From the NCBI RefSeq assembly GCF_027409185.1, contig NC_084462.1, positions 86,476,179 through 86,540,178 on the forward strand: 64,000 nt of DNA, read 5' to 3'. The DNA comes from Cynocephalus volans (lineage: Eukaryota > Chordata > Mammalia > Dermoptera > Cynocephalidae). The notes under the pieces are model-generated. The model did no database searches, was not told where the DNA came from, and was given only the letters and a program-made list of their open reading frames with translations. Positions within the stretch are counted from its first letter, which is position 1, and the number at the start of each line of letters is the position of its first letter. A program made the translations under genes and the position numbers. Positions 33,450-44,475 of this stretch are shown piece by piece.

Positions 33450-35080
33450 AAATTAATTTAATTGAATCACTTCCTTTGTATATCATTACAATTTTTGGAA
33501 ATGGAGAGTAGCTAAAACTTTTTAAATAAAGAGAAACTTAAAAATATAAATAATAAAGTTGTGATGATATAATAATAGCCAGAACATTATGGTACTAATG
33601 CCACAACAAACTGGCAAATCAATAGCTGCCCCAAGAACAGATCCTACTTTATAAACAATAATGGAATAATCAGAAATCAATCAGAAAGGCATTATTATCT
33701 GATAAATATCTTTGGAAATTTGATCACTTGGGGGAAAAAGTCAGCTGAGATACTCACCTTGCCCTGTATATCAAGATAAATTTAAGAATTGAATATAAAG
33801 ATTGGAACCAGAAAAACTCTGCATTTAGAACAACTTTCTTAGCATAAAAGCAGTGAAACATATACACCAAAGGAAAATACTGATAAATCTAAGTACAAAA
33901 AGAACTTTTTAACTCCTAGATGTTTTTTTAAAAAGCCATAATTAAAAGTTAAACACAATCTGGGCAAAATATGAGTGACAAATATAACGGAGTAATACCT
34001 AAAGATATAAATTTTAATATTAAATATAAAGAGCTATGGTTCCAAAAGAAAACAAATCCCCCCTCCAAAAAAGGGGGGCAAATATATAAATTGGCATATT
34101 ATGGGAGAAAAAACTAAATGGCCAATACCTGTGAAAATATTTTTAACTTTCAAAATCACAGATATGCAAATTAAAATGCAATAATCTTTGGCCTGGAAAT
34201 TAGCCAAGATTAAAAAGATAAACGGATATATTCAATGTCAACAAAACTTGGGTGAGGCTGGGTGTATATTTTAACATGGTACAAGCATTGTAGAAATCAG
34301 CTTGCCATTGGCCATCAGGAAAACTTTGTGTTAATATCATGTGACCCAGAAATTAAGCTTCTAGGAATTCTAAGAAAATAATGAGAAATATACAAAGAGA
34401 TTTAAGTACAAAGAAGAAGTCTATTAAAATATTCGTCAGCTTAAGTGACCTACAACAGGGGAATAGTTAAATCATGATATAGCCAAAAATGAAATATTAT
34501 ACACTTTCATTATGTATGTTTATAAACGATTTTTAATAATGAAAATTGGAAAACATGTAATCTTAAGTTATCCTTCCACAAATGGTTATTTAGCACCCAT
34601 TATGAGTGAGCTTGGAACTATTCTAGGAACTTGGGACAGACACATCATTGAACAAAACTGACAAAAAGCCTGCCTTCTGGGAGCTTATGTTGAGGCAGAG
34701 ACGCTTGATAAACATAAGAAAATTGTACAGCAGGTGAAAGGTAAGTGTCGAAAACAAAAGCAGAGCAGGACAGGGGAGCAGGAGGTGCTGAGGCCTAAGT
34801 AGGGCGGGCAGACCTCAAGGCCAGAGGGCTTCCTCACTATCTGGAGGGGTGACCTCACCGTTAAATTTATATTTTAACTTCTGTAGTACTTACATATCTT
34901 TATGTAGATTATTTATATAATTCATATATTTTCTAGAAAAAGGAGTAGAAAAAAAATACACCAAACTGTCAACAGTGGCTATCTGCGGAAGGTGGGATCG
35001 TGTGATTTTTTTATTGGATTTTTTTTATACTTTGCTACATTTGCTCAATTTTATAACAGGATTATTACCAGGAATGAAGC
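33450..35080 (+). mobile_element. Old L1/HAL1 region with an L2-like insertion
   Basis: 33500-34560 reads as decayed LINE-1 sense sequence (AATCACAGATATGCAAATTA, CATGTGACCCAGAAATTAAG, GGGAATAGTTAAATCATGAT). 34570-34770 belongs to the L2-like family. 34855-35080 (ACAGTGGCTATCTGCGGAAG...) resembles an L1M 3' UTR. No intact ORF. Confidence 0.6.
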
Positions 35081-36414
35081 AACATGTTTTAAAACAGAGG
35101 TAATGTACCCTCTGATTCCAGGAAGGGATTTCTGCAGAGGGCAATGTGGTTTACAGGTGACAGGTGTGGCTCTGAGGGGAGGGCGTTCTTCCACAAGGGG
35201 GCGCCTGGCCGTCAACGGAGGGCAGCCGCGCCCTGAGTTAAGGGTCGGATTTTAGGCGAGCGGTGGGCAAAGAGTCGATCTCGCCTAATTCGTCCGCCAT
35301 GCCTGAGATCCATGCTCAGAGTGCTGTGAAAGATTTTGGCACTCTAACCCCTGCCTCCTTGGTCACTTACTATAAAAATCGATTTGCCCTGAAATTGGTT
35401 AGCAAGTAGAGAGCAACAAGGCTCGGGCCCAGCAAATGCCAGAGGAAGGGCATGCTCCATACCTGCGGAGTCAGCAGTCAAACCAGAGAGACCAGACTCA
35501 CAGTTCCCCTACCACAGTGTAAGCGCCTGGGAGAGGAGGAGACCTGTGCCGTAGGCGAAGATCCCACGGAGACAAATGCAGAAGCACATGTGAGTGGGTG
35601 GGATGTCATGAGATGCTCGAAAGATGGGTGCGTGCAGGAGGGAAGGGACCTGGGGCAGGAGGGCAGGTGGCGAGAGGCGGGGAGAGGCAGAGGCCAGGAT
35701 GTGCCGGGAGGCGTGGGTAGTGCTGTGAAAAGCCTCTGACCTGAGGGCACTGAGGATTTTGCAACCTGACCCTGAGCACCGGGTTGCCACGAATTGTACT
35801 CCTGGCCCAGGTCTCTTAGCAAACCTGACCTGCATGAAACATGGTCAATTTAGCTTGCAAGTGTCTACTTCTCTGGTCAGAGGGAAGTTGGATGCACCTC
35901 CCACCTCCACTGCCAAGGCTTGTTTACTGCATGTGTGGAAAATAGTCCTGGCCAGAGGACTGGGGAATGAAGGTAGATAAGACATGCCCCTGGGGGAAAA
36001 TGTACCATATACTAACACTGGACACTACAGGAAGAAAGAAGAAAACCACCCCACCCAACCTGAGGGTTCAAGGAGGGCTTCCCGGAGGAAGTGGCACTTG
36101 AGCTACTCAGGAAGAAGATAATGGGAGTTTGAGAGGAGGAAAGGGCTCCAGGCAGAGGGAACAGCACAGGAGCAAGATAGAATGTGGCATCTGTCCATGC
36201 AAGTTAGCTCAGAATGTCTGGAGCCTGAACTGAGTGTGTGGAAATGGTAAGAGACGATGCTGGAGTGAAGGCAACTTTATTTGGAGGGCACTGAGGAGCC
36301 CTTGGAGGACTTTAAATGGTGGAGCTACCTGATCATGGACATGGAGCTTTGCTAAAGTCATCAATGATCTTTATGCTGCCAAATCCACTGGGTGCTTTTC
36401 AGTCTGCATCTTTT
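35081..36414. other. Intergenic, GC-richer patch and L2-like repeat
   Basis: 35160-35310 is locally CpG-richer and holds the CTCF-like site. 36060-36360 is L2-like (AGGAGGGCTTCCCGGAGGAA, CTCCAGGCAGAGGGAACAGC). No gene supported. Confidence 0.4.
35191..35205 (+). promoter_or_regulatory. CTCF-like binding motif
   Basis: CCACAAGGGGGCGCC differs from the core consensus CCACCAGGGGGCGC at one position and sits in a locally CpG-rich patch in otherwise AT-rich intergenic DNA between BCL2L10 and MAPK6. Motif match only; occupancy is unknown. Confidence 0.55.
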
Positions 36415-37030
36415 TAAAATTTTATATATATAATTTTATTTATTGAATCAAAATCAATTATACATATTTCTGGGGTTGAACATTGAGATATGTTGTTCAA
36501 ATCAACATTACTAGTATGTATATGGTTACAAATTGCAACTATTCTTTATGCCCCTTGTCCAATCTTTCCCCCTCCCCTATCCCTGTCCCCTTCCCTGCTA
36601 TAATTACTCTAGATTTCTTCTCTCCCTCTGAAAAAACAATGGTCACTCTGTTAATTTGTTGCCTAGATGATCTGTCCAATGCTGAGAGGTGTGATCAAGT
36701 CCCCCAATATTATCATAGAGCAGATGCTTCTTCTGTCACTCTGAAATGGGCTTTGTGGAGAGAGACATCCTCTTCTTTTCTTTGTCTCGCTTGGTGACTC
36801 TCCTTATGTCAATGCACTCCAGTGGCTGGAGGACAATCTGTGTGGTGGTTGTGGTGTCTAGCTGCTTTTGCAGCAGCCATGGTCATTGTGGTGGCTGTAG
36901 TGGGCCACCCACGTGGAGGTGATGTTTTTGGCATGCTCCTTGGCACTGGTGGTGTGCCTGGCTGTGGGGAGTGTCTGGTCTCCTTTTCCACGCCTCGGGT
37001 CCCCAAGCAGGCCCCAAGTCTGCATCTTCT
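36415..37030 (-). mobile_element. L1-lineage 3' end with CCA-rich block, antisense
   Basis: The reverse complement gives a CACCACCAGTGCC / GCCACCACAATGACC block, then CTCTCTCCACAAAGCCC, GGACAGATCATCTAGGCAAC and a purine-rich stretch. It ends at GTATAATTGATTTTGATTCA with AATAAATAAAATT. Colinear with 19826-20445 but with a more complete 3' end including a polyadenylation signal. Confidence 0.7.
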
Positions 37031-37306
37031 GTGGGTTCTCTTGGTGGCATTTGATACTGCTGACCTCTCCCTTCGTGTTGGAGCAGTCTTGACTCTTGCC
37101 TTCCAAGTCACCTGCTCTCCTATTCTCTGTCTACCTCTCTCCTCACTTCTCAGTTTCCATTGCTGGCTGCGCCTCCCCTCTCTGGCCTCTGAATGTTAGT
37201 GTCCTACAGGGCTTGGTCCTGGTCCCTTCGCCACATTCACTCTTGCTCTCAACCACCACTTTTATTCCTGTGGCTTCACACTCTGCTATAAATGATTGTA
37301 TCCAGG

Positions 37307-37471
37307 GCCGAGCCCGTGGCGCACTTGGTAGAGTGCTGCGCTGGGAGCGCGGCGACGCTCCCACCGCGGGTTCGGATCCTATATAGGACTGACCCGTGCA
37401 CTCACTGGCTGAGTGCCGGTCACGAAAAAACGACAAAAAAAAAATAAATAAAAATAAATAAAAATAAAAAA
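37307..37471 (+). mobile_element. CYN-like SINE, GC-hairpin subtype, 19-bp duplication
   Basis: GCCGAGCCCGTGGCGCACTT head, an extended GGGAGCGCGGCGACGCTCCC anticodon-arm hairpin, GGGTTCGGATCC B box, a CTGAGTGCCGGTCACG 3' body and an A/TAAA-rich tail. ATAAATGATTGTATCCAGG is duplicated exactly at 37288-37306 and 37472-37490. Confidence 0.93.
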
Positions 37472-37490
37472 ATAAATGATTGTATCCAGG

Positions 37491-38859
37491 GAGAAGGGAT
37501 GGGACAGAACAAGCAGAGGGCTGTATCTCCTGGGCATCGTGGCTGACTAAGACTTGTTCAGACTGGATCATGAGCAGCTGTGGGATAGGTCAGGGTAGGG
37601 AGGGTCAGAACAGGTTGTTCAGGAATAAGCAGAGGCACACATGGGGGCTGGGGAAGGTTGCTGATTAGTATAGTCAGTGCCCTGGATCTGAAAGAAAGCA
37701 GAGTTCAGGGCTCACTGTTCCCAAGGGTAGAGGGAGGGGTAGACAGCGTGATGTGCGTTAAAAGGCTAAGTCCAAGGTCTGAGAAGAACACGAGTGCGGG
37801 GAGGTGCAGGAAAGGTGGATAGTCCCAGCAGGGCAAGTGGACTCCAAAGTCCAGAGAGTCATTAGAGGGAGGAATCTGGGCCAGCAGATGGGTGGTGGCC
37901 TTTGGTCTGGCTTGGATCTATGCTGGGGTGTGGGCAGGCTGGTGTCCAAGGGATGTGCTCCCAGCTTAGGGGACAACGCCTTGGTTGGGGGTGGGCAGTG
38001 TCGGTAGGTCCAGTGTGCAGTCCAGACCACACTGACCCATTGACAGTGATGGCAGGAAAGTCATGATCCAAGTCCTGGTCCCTTCTGTTTTCCAATCTTA
38101 TATCCCAACACGACAAAGACTTTCTCAAGGCTCCAACACTACAGCCACTGAATAAAAGCAAATTTGCTTTGTGCCTCAACAGGAGCAAGGTTGCAATCAG
38201 GATTCAAAATGATCTAAGTAAATGTTTGTGGTATTTAAAATTAGTAGGAACAGATAGATGTTTTAATTTATGATCCTTAAGATGAAGAGTACTCCTCCAA
38301 TGATTAGGAGAGACACAGATGTAAATAAGGATTTTATCACTTACACACCCTGGAATTATTCGGCTTGTCGGCTTGCCTGGAGGAACACACGGAGGTTGGG
38401 GAGCACAGGCAGAGAGAGAAAGGGACCCATGGGCCAATGCCTTTCTTGGGTCCAGGGCGTTATCTGGACAGGTTTCCCACAAGGAGCTTTAATTGTTGTG
38501 TTTAAAGCAAGCAGGCAGGTGTTTGGGGAGGGGGGCAGGGAGTCATGCTGTGACTGTGAGAGGTAGTCACTGTGGCATATCTGCATAGTCCATGTGGGTG
38601 TGAGGGTCAGCAGGGCCAGTCCAAGTAGGCTGTATGTAGCTGTCCCATAGGGAGGGGTCACCAGGAGACAGTTGTATAAGATGTCTGGATCAGCCACACT
38701 GAGGAACTGGGAAGAGGTATGGAACTGGAAACTGGGTCAAGGGTGTCTGAGCCCTGTATGAGAAAGTTAAACTTATAATTTCATGTTGCCTCAGTATCTA
38801 TTTTGAATATAAGAATTCACCACAGTAGATTATTCAGTAAATGGTGTTAGAACAATTGG
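37491..38859. other. Intergenic, nothing recognised
   Basis: GC-moderate sequence with several ORFs around 100 codons on both strands, none with recognisable protein features. Confidence 0.4.
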
Positions 38860-39725
38860 CTGTCTATTTAGAAAAAAATTAAGTTGGAGTTCCACCTTAA
38901 CATCACACACAAAAATAAATCTGATAATTAGCGATTGATTTTTAAACTTCCCACAACGAAGAGGCCCAAGTGGCTTCACTGGTGAATTCTACCAGATGTT
39001 GAAAAAAGAATACTACTCTTTCACAAACTCTTCCAAAAATAGAAGAGGAAGAAATATTTACCAATTCATTCTATGAAAAGACAACCCACATAATGGGAGA
39101 ATGTATTTGCAAATTGTATATCTGACAAGAGATTTGTATCTACAATCCGTGAAGAATTCTTACAACTCAGTAATAAAAAGGACAACCCAATTAAAAGATG
39201 GTCAAAGCATCTGGAGAGACATTTCTTCAATGAAGATATACAAATGGACAATAAGCACAAAAGCTCTCAACATCATTAGTCATTCGTGAAGTAGAGAAAT
39301 CAAAACCACAAGAACATACTACGCCTCACCCACCAAGATGGCTGTAATTAAGACAGGCAATAACAAGCATTGGCAAGGATGTAATGAAGTCGGGACCCTC
39401 ACAATCACTTCTGGGAACGGAAAGGGGTACAGCCACTATCAGAAAGAGTTTGGCAGTTCCTCAAAAAGTTAAATACAAAGTTACGCTATGACCCGTGAAT
39501 TACGCTCCTAGCTTTATATTCAAGAGACCTGGAAACAGATTTTCAAATGAAGACTGTATGCCAAAGTACATAGCAGCATCATTCATAGTAGCCAGAATGT
39601 CAAGTAATGAATGGATACACAGAGTGTGATGTATTCATACAATGGAACATTATTCAGCAAAAAAGAAGAAATGAAGCACCATTATATGCTACAACATGAA
39701 TGAACCTTAAAAACATTAAATGAAA

Positions 39726-39861
39726 GGGCCGAGCCCATGGCGCACTCGGGAGAGTGCGACGCTGGGAGCGCGGCGACGCTCCCGCCGCGGGTTCGGATCC
39801 TATATAGGACTGGCTGAGTGCCGGTCACGAAAAAGGCAAAAAAAAAAAAAAAAAAAAAAAA
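39726..39861 (+). mobile_element. CYN-like SINE, GC-hairpin subtype, inside L1
   Basis: GGGCCGAGCCCATGGCGCAC, AGAGTGCGACGCTGGGAGCG hairpin arm, GGGTTCGGATCC, TGAGTGCCGGTCACG and an A-run. It lacks about 20 bases between the linker and CTGAGTGCC that are present at 37307-37471. Flanked by CATTAAATGAAAG on both sides. Confidence 0.92.
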
Positions 39862-41019
39862 CCATTAAATGAAAGAAGCCATTCACAAAAGACCACATAT
39901 TGTATAAATTCATTATATGAAATATAATAGGGAAATCCATAGAGACAGAAAGTGGACTAGTGGTTGCAGGGAGATGGGGGAGTTAGAGACTGAGGAGTGG
40001 CTGCTAATGGGGACAGGATTTCTTTTAGGGAACATCAAAGTGTTCTGAAGTTCGAGTGTGGCAGTGGTTGCACAACCCTGTTAATGTGGTAAAAAAAAAT
40101 TCATTGTACACTTTTTAAAGGGTGAGTTGTATGGTATGTAAATTATATCAAAATTAAGCTACTAAATAAATCTGAGATGGATTAAAGATATAAATGTAAA
40201 ACAAGCCAACAAGCCATAAAAAATATAGAAAACTAGTTCAATAATTCTGGTGTAGAGAAGGCCATGGTAAGTATGATACAAAACTCAGAATATTTTGTTT
40301 GTTTATTTAATTACTTTTTATTCATTTATTTTTTGGAGGGGAGAGGGTGGCTGGCCAGTACAGAGAGAACTCAGAATATATAAAAGATCTTATTAACAGA
40401 GTGAGCTAGGTTGCAATGAAAAAACCTATGTGAAAAGACACTACCAAATGTTTAAATATATATAAAAGTCATGAAGGACTTTTGCAACCTGTGTGACATT
40501 TTTTTAATCATAGCCTAGCTTCTGCATAATATATGTAGAGTGTTCTGTAAAATCACTGTGAATAAGATAAGCCCCTGGATAAACATGCAGCACTGGCCAG
40601 AGAGAGAGGAAACAGGCACTTGGGTGGGGAAACAGACTGTTCGTGAGTGTAAATTGGGACAGCCATTTGGAGGGCAATTTGGTATCCAGGAGTGATGTGC
40701 ACAACATTTCCAACGGGTATGCCACGGTCCAGGTCAGAAGCACCAGCTGAAAATCATGGTCTGCTACACTGAGGCAGGCAGGCTAAAAGTGAGTCCTGGG
40801 GGGAATCCATCAAAATATTCAGTGTAAGCAAATTTGTTCAAGCATTTCTGCTTCTAGAAGCGTATCCTCAGAAATGGTTTGATGGTGCACGAACGACACT
40901 TATTATAGTGGTGGTTGTAATAGTAAACAATTAATGTCCATTTATAGGAAATTGGTTATATAAATGATGGTGCATCTTCGTGACTGTATATTATGCAGCC
41001 CTTAAAAACAAGAACACAG

Positions 41020-41301
41020 GGCAGGGCCGACCCCGTGGCGCACTCGGGAGAGTGCGGCGCTGGGAGTGCAGCGGCGCTGCTGCCGTGGGTTCGGATCTTA
41101 TATAGGGATGGCCCGTCACTGGCTGAGCGCAGTGCGGGCATCACGAAGCCAAGGGTTGCGATCCCCTTACCAGTCACAAAAAAGACAAAAAAAGGGGGGG
41201 AGGGGGGAGGGAGAAGGGAGGGAGGTTTTGGTGATGGGGAGCAATAATCAGCTACAATGTATATCGACAAAATAAAATTTAAAAAAAAAAAAAAAAAAAA
41301 A
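41020..41301 (+). mobile_element. CYN-like dimeric SINE carrying a G-rich tract and an L1-like 3' tail
   Basis: Monomer 1 (GGGCCGACCCCGTGGCGCAC ... GGTTCGGATC), monomer 2 (GCGGGCATCACGAAGCCAAG ... ATCCCCTTACCAGTCAC), AAAAAAGACAAAAAAA, a run of G/A triplets (41192-41224), then about 55 bases ending CGACAAAATAAAATTT and a long A-run. The 16-bp duplication AAAAACAAGAACACAG (41004-41019 and 41297-41312) encloses the whole unit, so SINE, G-tract and tail moved together. The tail has an AATAAA signal and resembles an L1 3' end. Confidence 0.88.
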
Positions 41302-41760
41302 CAAGAACACAGCTCAATACTAACATAGATTCTTAAAATGTATTGTGAGAGAAGTGGCAGAACAGTATTATAGATATCCCAATTTTGAAAAAATAAGTGC
41401 ATATGTTTATATACATGTAGAAAATAATTCTGGATAAATGCACAATACACTATTAACAGAAGTTACCAGTAGAGATTAGGGTATGGGGAGGGGAGAGAGT
41501 ACAGAGAGAGGGAAAAGAGGAAATGATTGTTTTATGCATCTTTGAATTATTTTTACTTTTGTATATATGGAAAAATAAAGCAATTAGCTCGAGGTGAGGG
41601 AGGAGGAAAGGCCCAAAATATTAATCATGATTAACAGTAATTATACTAGGTGATGGGATTATGGAGAATTTTTCTCATTTGTCATTTGCTTACTTGCATT
41701 TTCTAATTTTTCAGCAATGAGCTTTTATCACTATTTTTTTTAAGTTAGAAATAAAAGAAC

Positions 41761-42972
41761 ATCCTCATGCCTTTCTACTCAGGAAGGTCCTGGTGATGCA
41801 GGGGTGCAGAATGGGACAGATTCTCAACAATAAGGCCATTTAGAAGATAGTGCTAAGAGAGTTGGTGATGGAAACCTTCATAAGAACAAAACCCTACCTA
41901 TTTAGTAACCGTAAAAGTATCCTGGTAAGTCCTTCTTTGAGACATCAGAATTTCAAATGTTTAATGTATATTTTGTGAAACATGTATTTGGCCCTCTAAA
42001 GCTCTTCTATGCTAATTGGTCATTATGAACAACAGAACTCAAATGACATCTGAGTTCAGATGGTGTATAAATTAACAATCTAATTTGTTGGACATCTTAG
42101 AATTCCTTTGTCTTTTCTCCTGTTGTACATGAAGGTAGCTAAATCGATAAGTCAGGTAGGTCCTTTGTCTTAAAGCAATATGTACAAGAAAGTTTATTCC
42201 AACATTATCTCATTTTTGAAAAAAAAATCTGTTTTTAAATTCTAAGAAGTATGTGTGTGTGGTTGTGTATTCACATACATATATATGTATATATGAGACG
42301 TCTTCAAAACGTTCATGGAAAGATTAGTATTTTCATTCTGTTTTTCCATGAACTTTTTGAAGTACCCTCATATAAATGAGTATGCATATATAAAATAGGA
42401 ACACTGTGTAAGGATACACATAACCACCTGGCATGTGTGGTAGGGCTTTCTGATAAGGAGAAGAAATAGCTAAGGAGAGCCAAGCAAAGAAAATAAAATG
42501 CACCAAAAATGTGTTAAATTACATTTATGCATTTGTGTTAAATCAAAAATAGATTCAACAAATATTTGAGGGTTTATTATATGTAAGCTCTGTTCTGAGT
42601 GTTGAGGTCTGTCAGTGAACAACTCTGACAAAGATCCCTACCCTCATGGAACTTCCATTCTAGAAGATAAACCATAGACATAATATAACTGGTAAATCAT
42701 AAATTATACAACTGTGATGATGTATCAAGAAATAAAGTAAATAAAAATATTAAGTTAATACATACAATCTTAAGAATTATAATTGATTGCAAAGTAACAG
42801 ATGTATAAAAATTAAAAATGTATCTTAAAATTAAAGATTGCTAAGTCAGTAATTTAAAATTTAACATCAACAAAAAAGAAATATATTGAATGAGGTGTGA
42901 CATCTAACAGTTGAGTAAATTTTATTCATGTAAGAGAACCAAAAAACACTTGTCTAAGAATTAGGTAGCCTG
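41761..42972. other. Intergenic, MITE and L2-like repeat
   Basis: Holds the mariner MITE at 42295-42370, a (GT)/(AT) simple stretch at 42251-42293 and an L2-like segment at 42545-42720 (GAACTTCCATTCTAGAAGAT). No gene supported. Confidence 0.45.
42295..42370. mobile_element. Mariner-type MITE (~76 bp)
   Basis: GAGACGTCTTCAAAACGTTC and TTTTTCCATGAACTTTTTGA with AAGTACCCTC form inverted ends. Same family as 25360 and 59546. Flanked by TA-rich sequence. Confidence 0.8.
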
Positions 42973-44287
42973 GACTTCCAGTCAGGATGGTGGAATAGAC
43001 GGTCCCCAGCGTCACTCTCTCCCACAAATCAACCGATTAACAACAATTAAAAAGCAATGACAGCCAAGCTGGGGCCACTAGAGCTCAGGGGAAGAGGAGA
43101 AGAGACCTACAGAGTGCATGAAGGCGAGAGAAGCCACGATGAGAGAAAGAACCGCTCCAACCATTTTGAGCCCCGGATGCTTCAAGGCTGGCCCTAGTGA
43201 GCACATGGAGCAGGAGTTGGCAAAAGCTGCAGCTGTGCCCTTCAGAGGGAGTTGCTTGGAGGTGGCAGGGGAGAAGAGAGCCTTGGGGGCCCCCAGGCCA
43301 GCAAGACCATTAATAGGGTTCCCGTGGACCCACATAGGAGTGAGGAGCCAGAGCAACTGAAAAAAAGGAGCCACTCAGAGGCCGGTGAGTCATTGCACAT
43401 GGCCCGTTGCATGAGAAGTGTTTAGAGTGCAGGCAGTAGGGGAGACGGCCCACCAGGAGAACACCAGGGCACAGCAAGGACAGCTGATCTGCCCCCCAGT
43501 CAGCGCAGGACCACTCAGAGGAGACTGGTCAGGAATATACATCTGCAGGGGGTGCAGTTTGCTGAAAAGACTCAGGCCCAGACCAGAGTTTCTACACAAC
43601 CCAGGTGCACCAGATCTCATGAAACCCAGAAGTACCTTTAATGTCAACCATTAAAACCTGAGCTGCACAAAAAGCCTTCCCCAGGGAATCAGCAGCAAAG
43701 CAACACAGGGCTCAAGTGCTGGTCCCCACAGGAAGTTCCCCCAGTTTAGAAGTAAGCAAAGGACAACAAATTAGTTCCAGTGCAGTTTAAGTAGTAGGAA
43801 CAGCAAATAATCCAACACAGAACTGAAAGAAAAACAAAATACCCACAGACCAGAGACAGAGTTTGATATTAACTAGTAAAGGACTCACATCACCAAACAC
43901 CTATAAAATCTAGAAGGACCGGAAGTCCCCTGGGATATCAAGCCAGATGGGAGGAGGGCTAGGGGCCTCAGCCATGCCCCCTGACACCCGCAAGCAGCCC
44001 AGCGATGACCACTGAGAAGCACCCCGGGCCCCCAAGCTGGGGCAGTGAGAGGTGAGGGCTTCATCCACACCCCCCCTGACACTGCACCCAGCCCAGCCAT
44101 GACCAAGCCTCCACTGGAAGCCCCCTGGTCTCCCCTGCAGGAATGAGGGGGGTGCCACAGGCCTCAACCCTGCCCCTCCTCCTTCCTACCGTATTTCCTT
44201 CCCTCTTCCCTTGCCCCCTCCCCATCAAATGTTCCACATCATCATAGAATGTAAAAAAATAACATTAATAAGTTAATTTTTAAAAAC
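42973..44287 (+). mobile_element. Composite retroposon, copy 2: complete, uninterrupted
   Basis: Head CTTCCAGTCAGGATGGTGGA...GGTCCCCAGCGTCACTC (L1 5' UTR-like), body colinear with 10101-11430 without the solo LTR, about three VNTR units (43920-44190), and a 3' end ATCATCATAGAATGTAAAAA followed by an A/T-rich tail. TTAGGTAGCCTG at 42961-42972 and 44288-44299 is a perfect 12-bp duplication enclosing the entire 1.3 kb unit, so head, VNTR and tail were mobilised together. No protein-coding capacity is recognised. Confidence 0.85.
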
Positions 44288-44289
44288 TT

Positions 44290-44475
44290 AGGTAGCCTGA
44301 ATTCTAGTCCTGATTCTACCACTGCCCAAATTTGGGCAAGTTATTTAACTTCTCTATTTCTGCATCCATAACTCGTAGATGGGGATGATAATATCTGGTC
44401 GACTTGACCTCACAGGATTATTGTGAAACTCACATGAAGTATAGAAGTAGGCCCTAAAAATCATCAGACACTACA
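44290..44475 (+). repeat. MIR SINE, 5' flank used by the composite retroposon
   Basis: GAATTCTAGTCCTGATTCTA, TTTGGGCAAGTTATTTAACT, GATGGGGATGATAATATCTG and GGATTATTGTGAAACTCACA follow the MIR order. Copy 2 of the composite inserted at its 5' edge. Confidence 0.75.

Larger units (their letters stand above)
38860..41760 (+). mobile_element. Old L1 region (ORF2 end and 3' UTR), with nested SINEs
   Basis: 38940-40150 reads as decayed L1 ORF2 C-terminal/3' sequence (GAATTCTACCAGATG, AACCCAATTAAAAGATGGTC, ACTATCAGAAAGAGTTTGGC, AAAAACATTAAATGAAAG). 40380-41010 and 41300-41760 continue with L1M-like 3' material. SINEs at 39726-39861 and 41020-41301 opened it. Weak SINE-derived words (GGCTGGCCAGTACAG) at 40348-40362 may be a further truncated antisense SINE. 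Confidence 0.65.

Noticed and set aside
35452-35835. ORFs of 95-114 codons near the CTCF-like site
   Set aside because: Open on both strands, low-complexity Gly/Arg/Ser composition, no recognisable protein.
36809-37199. His/Thr/Val-rich ORFs of 82-125 codons
   Set aside because: Produced by the CCA/GTG-rich block of the L1-lineage repeat.
37143-37571. 142-codon minus-strand ORF
   Set aside because: Runs through a SINE and its A-rich tail (Phe/Leu-rich run). No domain.
40956-41450. 164-codon minus-strand ORF
   Set aside because: Spans the SINE at 41020-41301, its G/A tract and L1 sequence.
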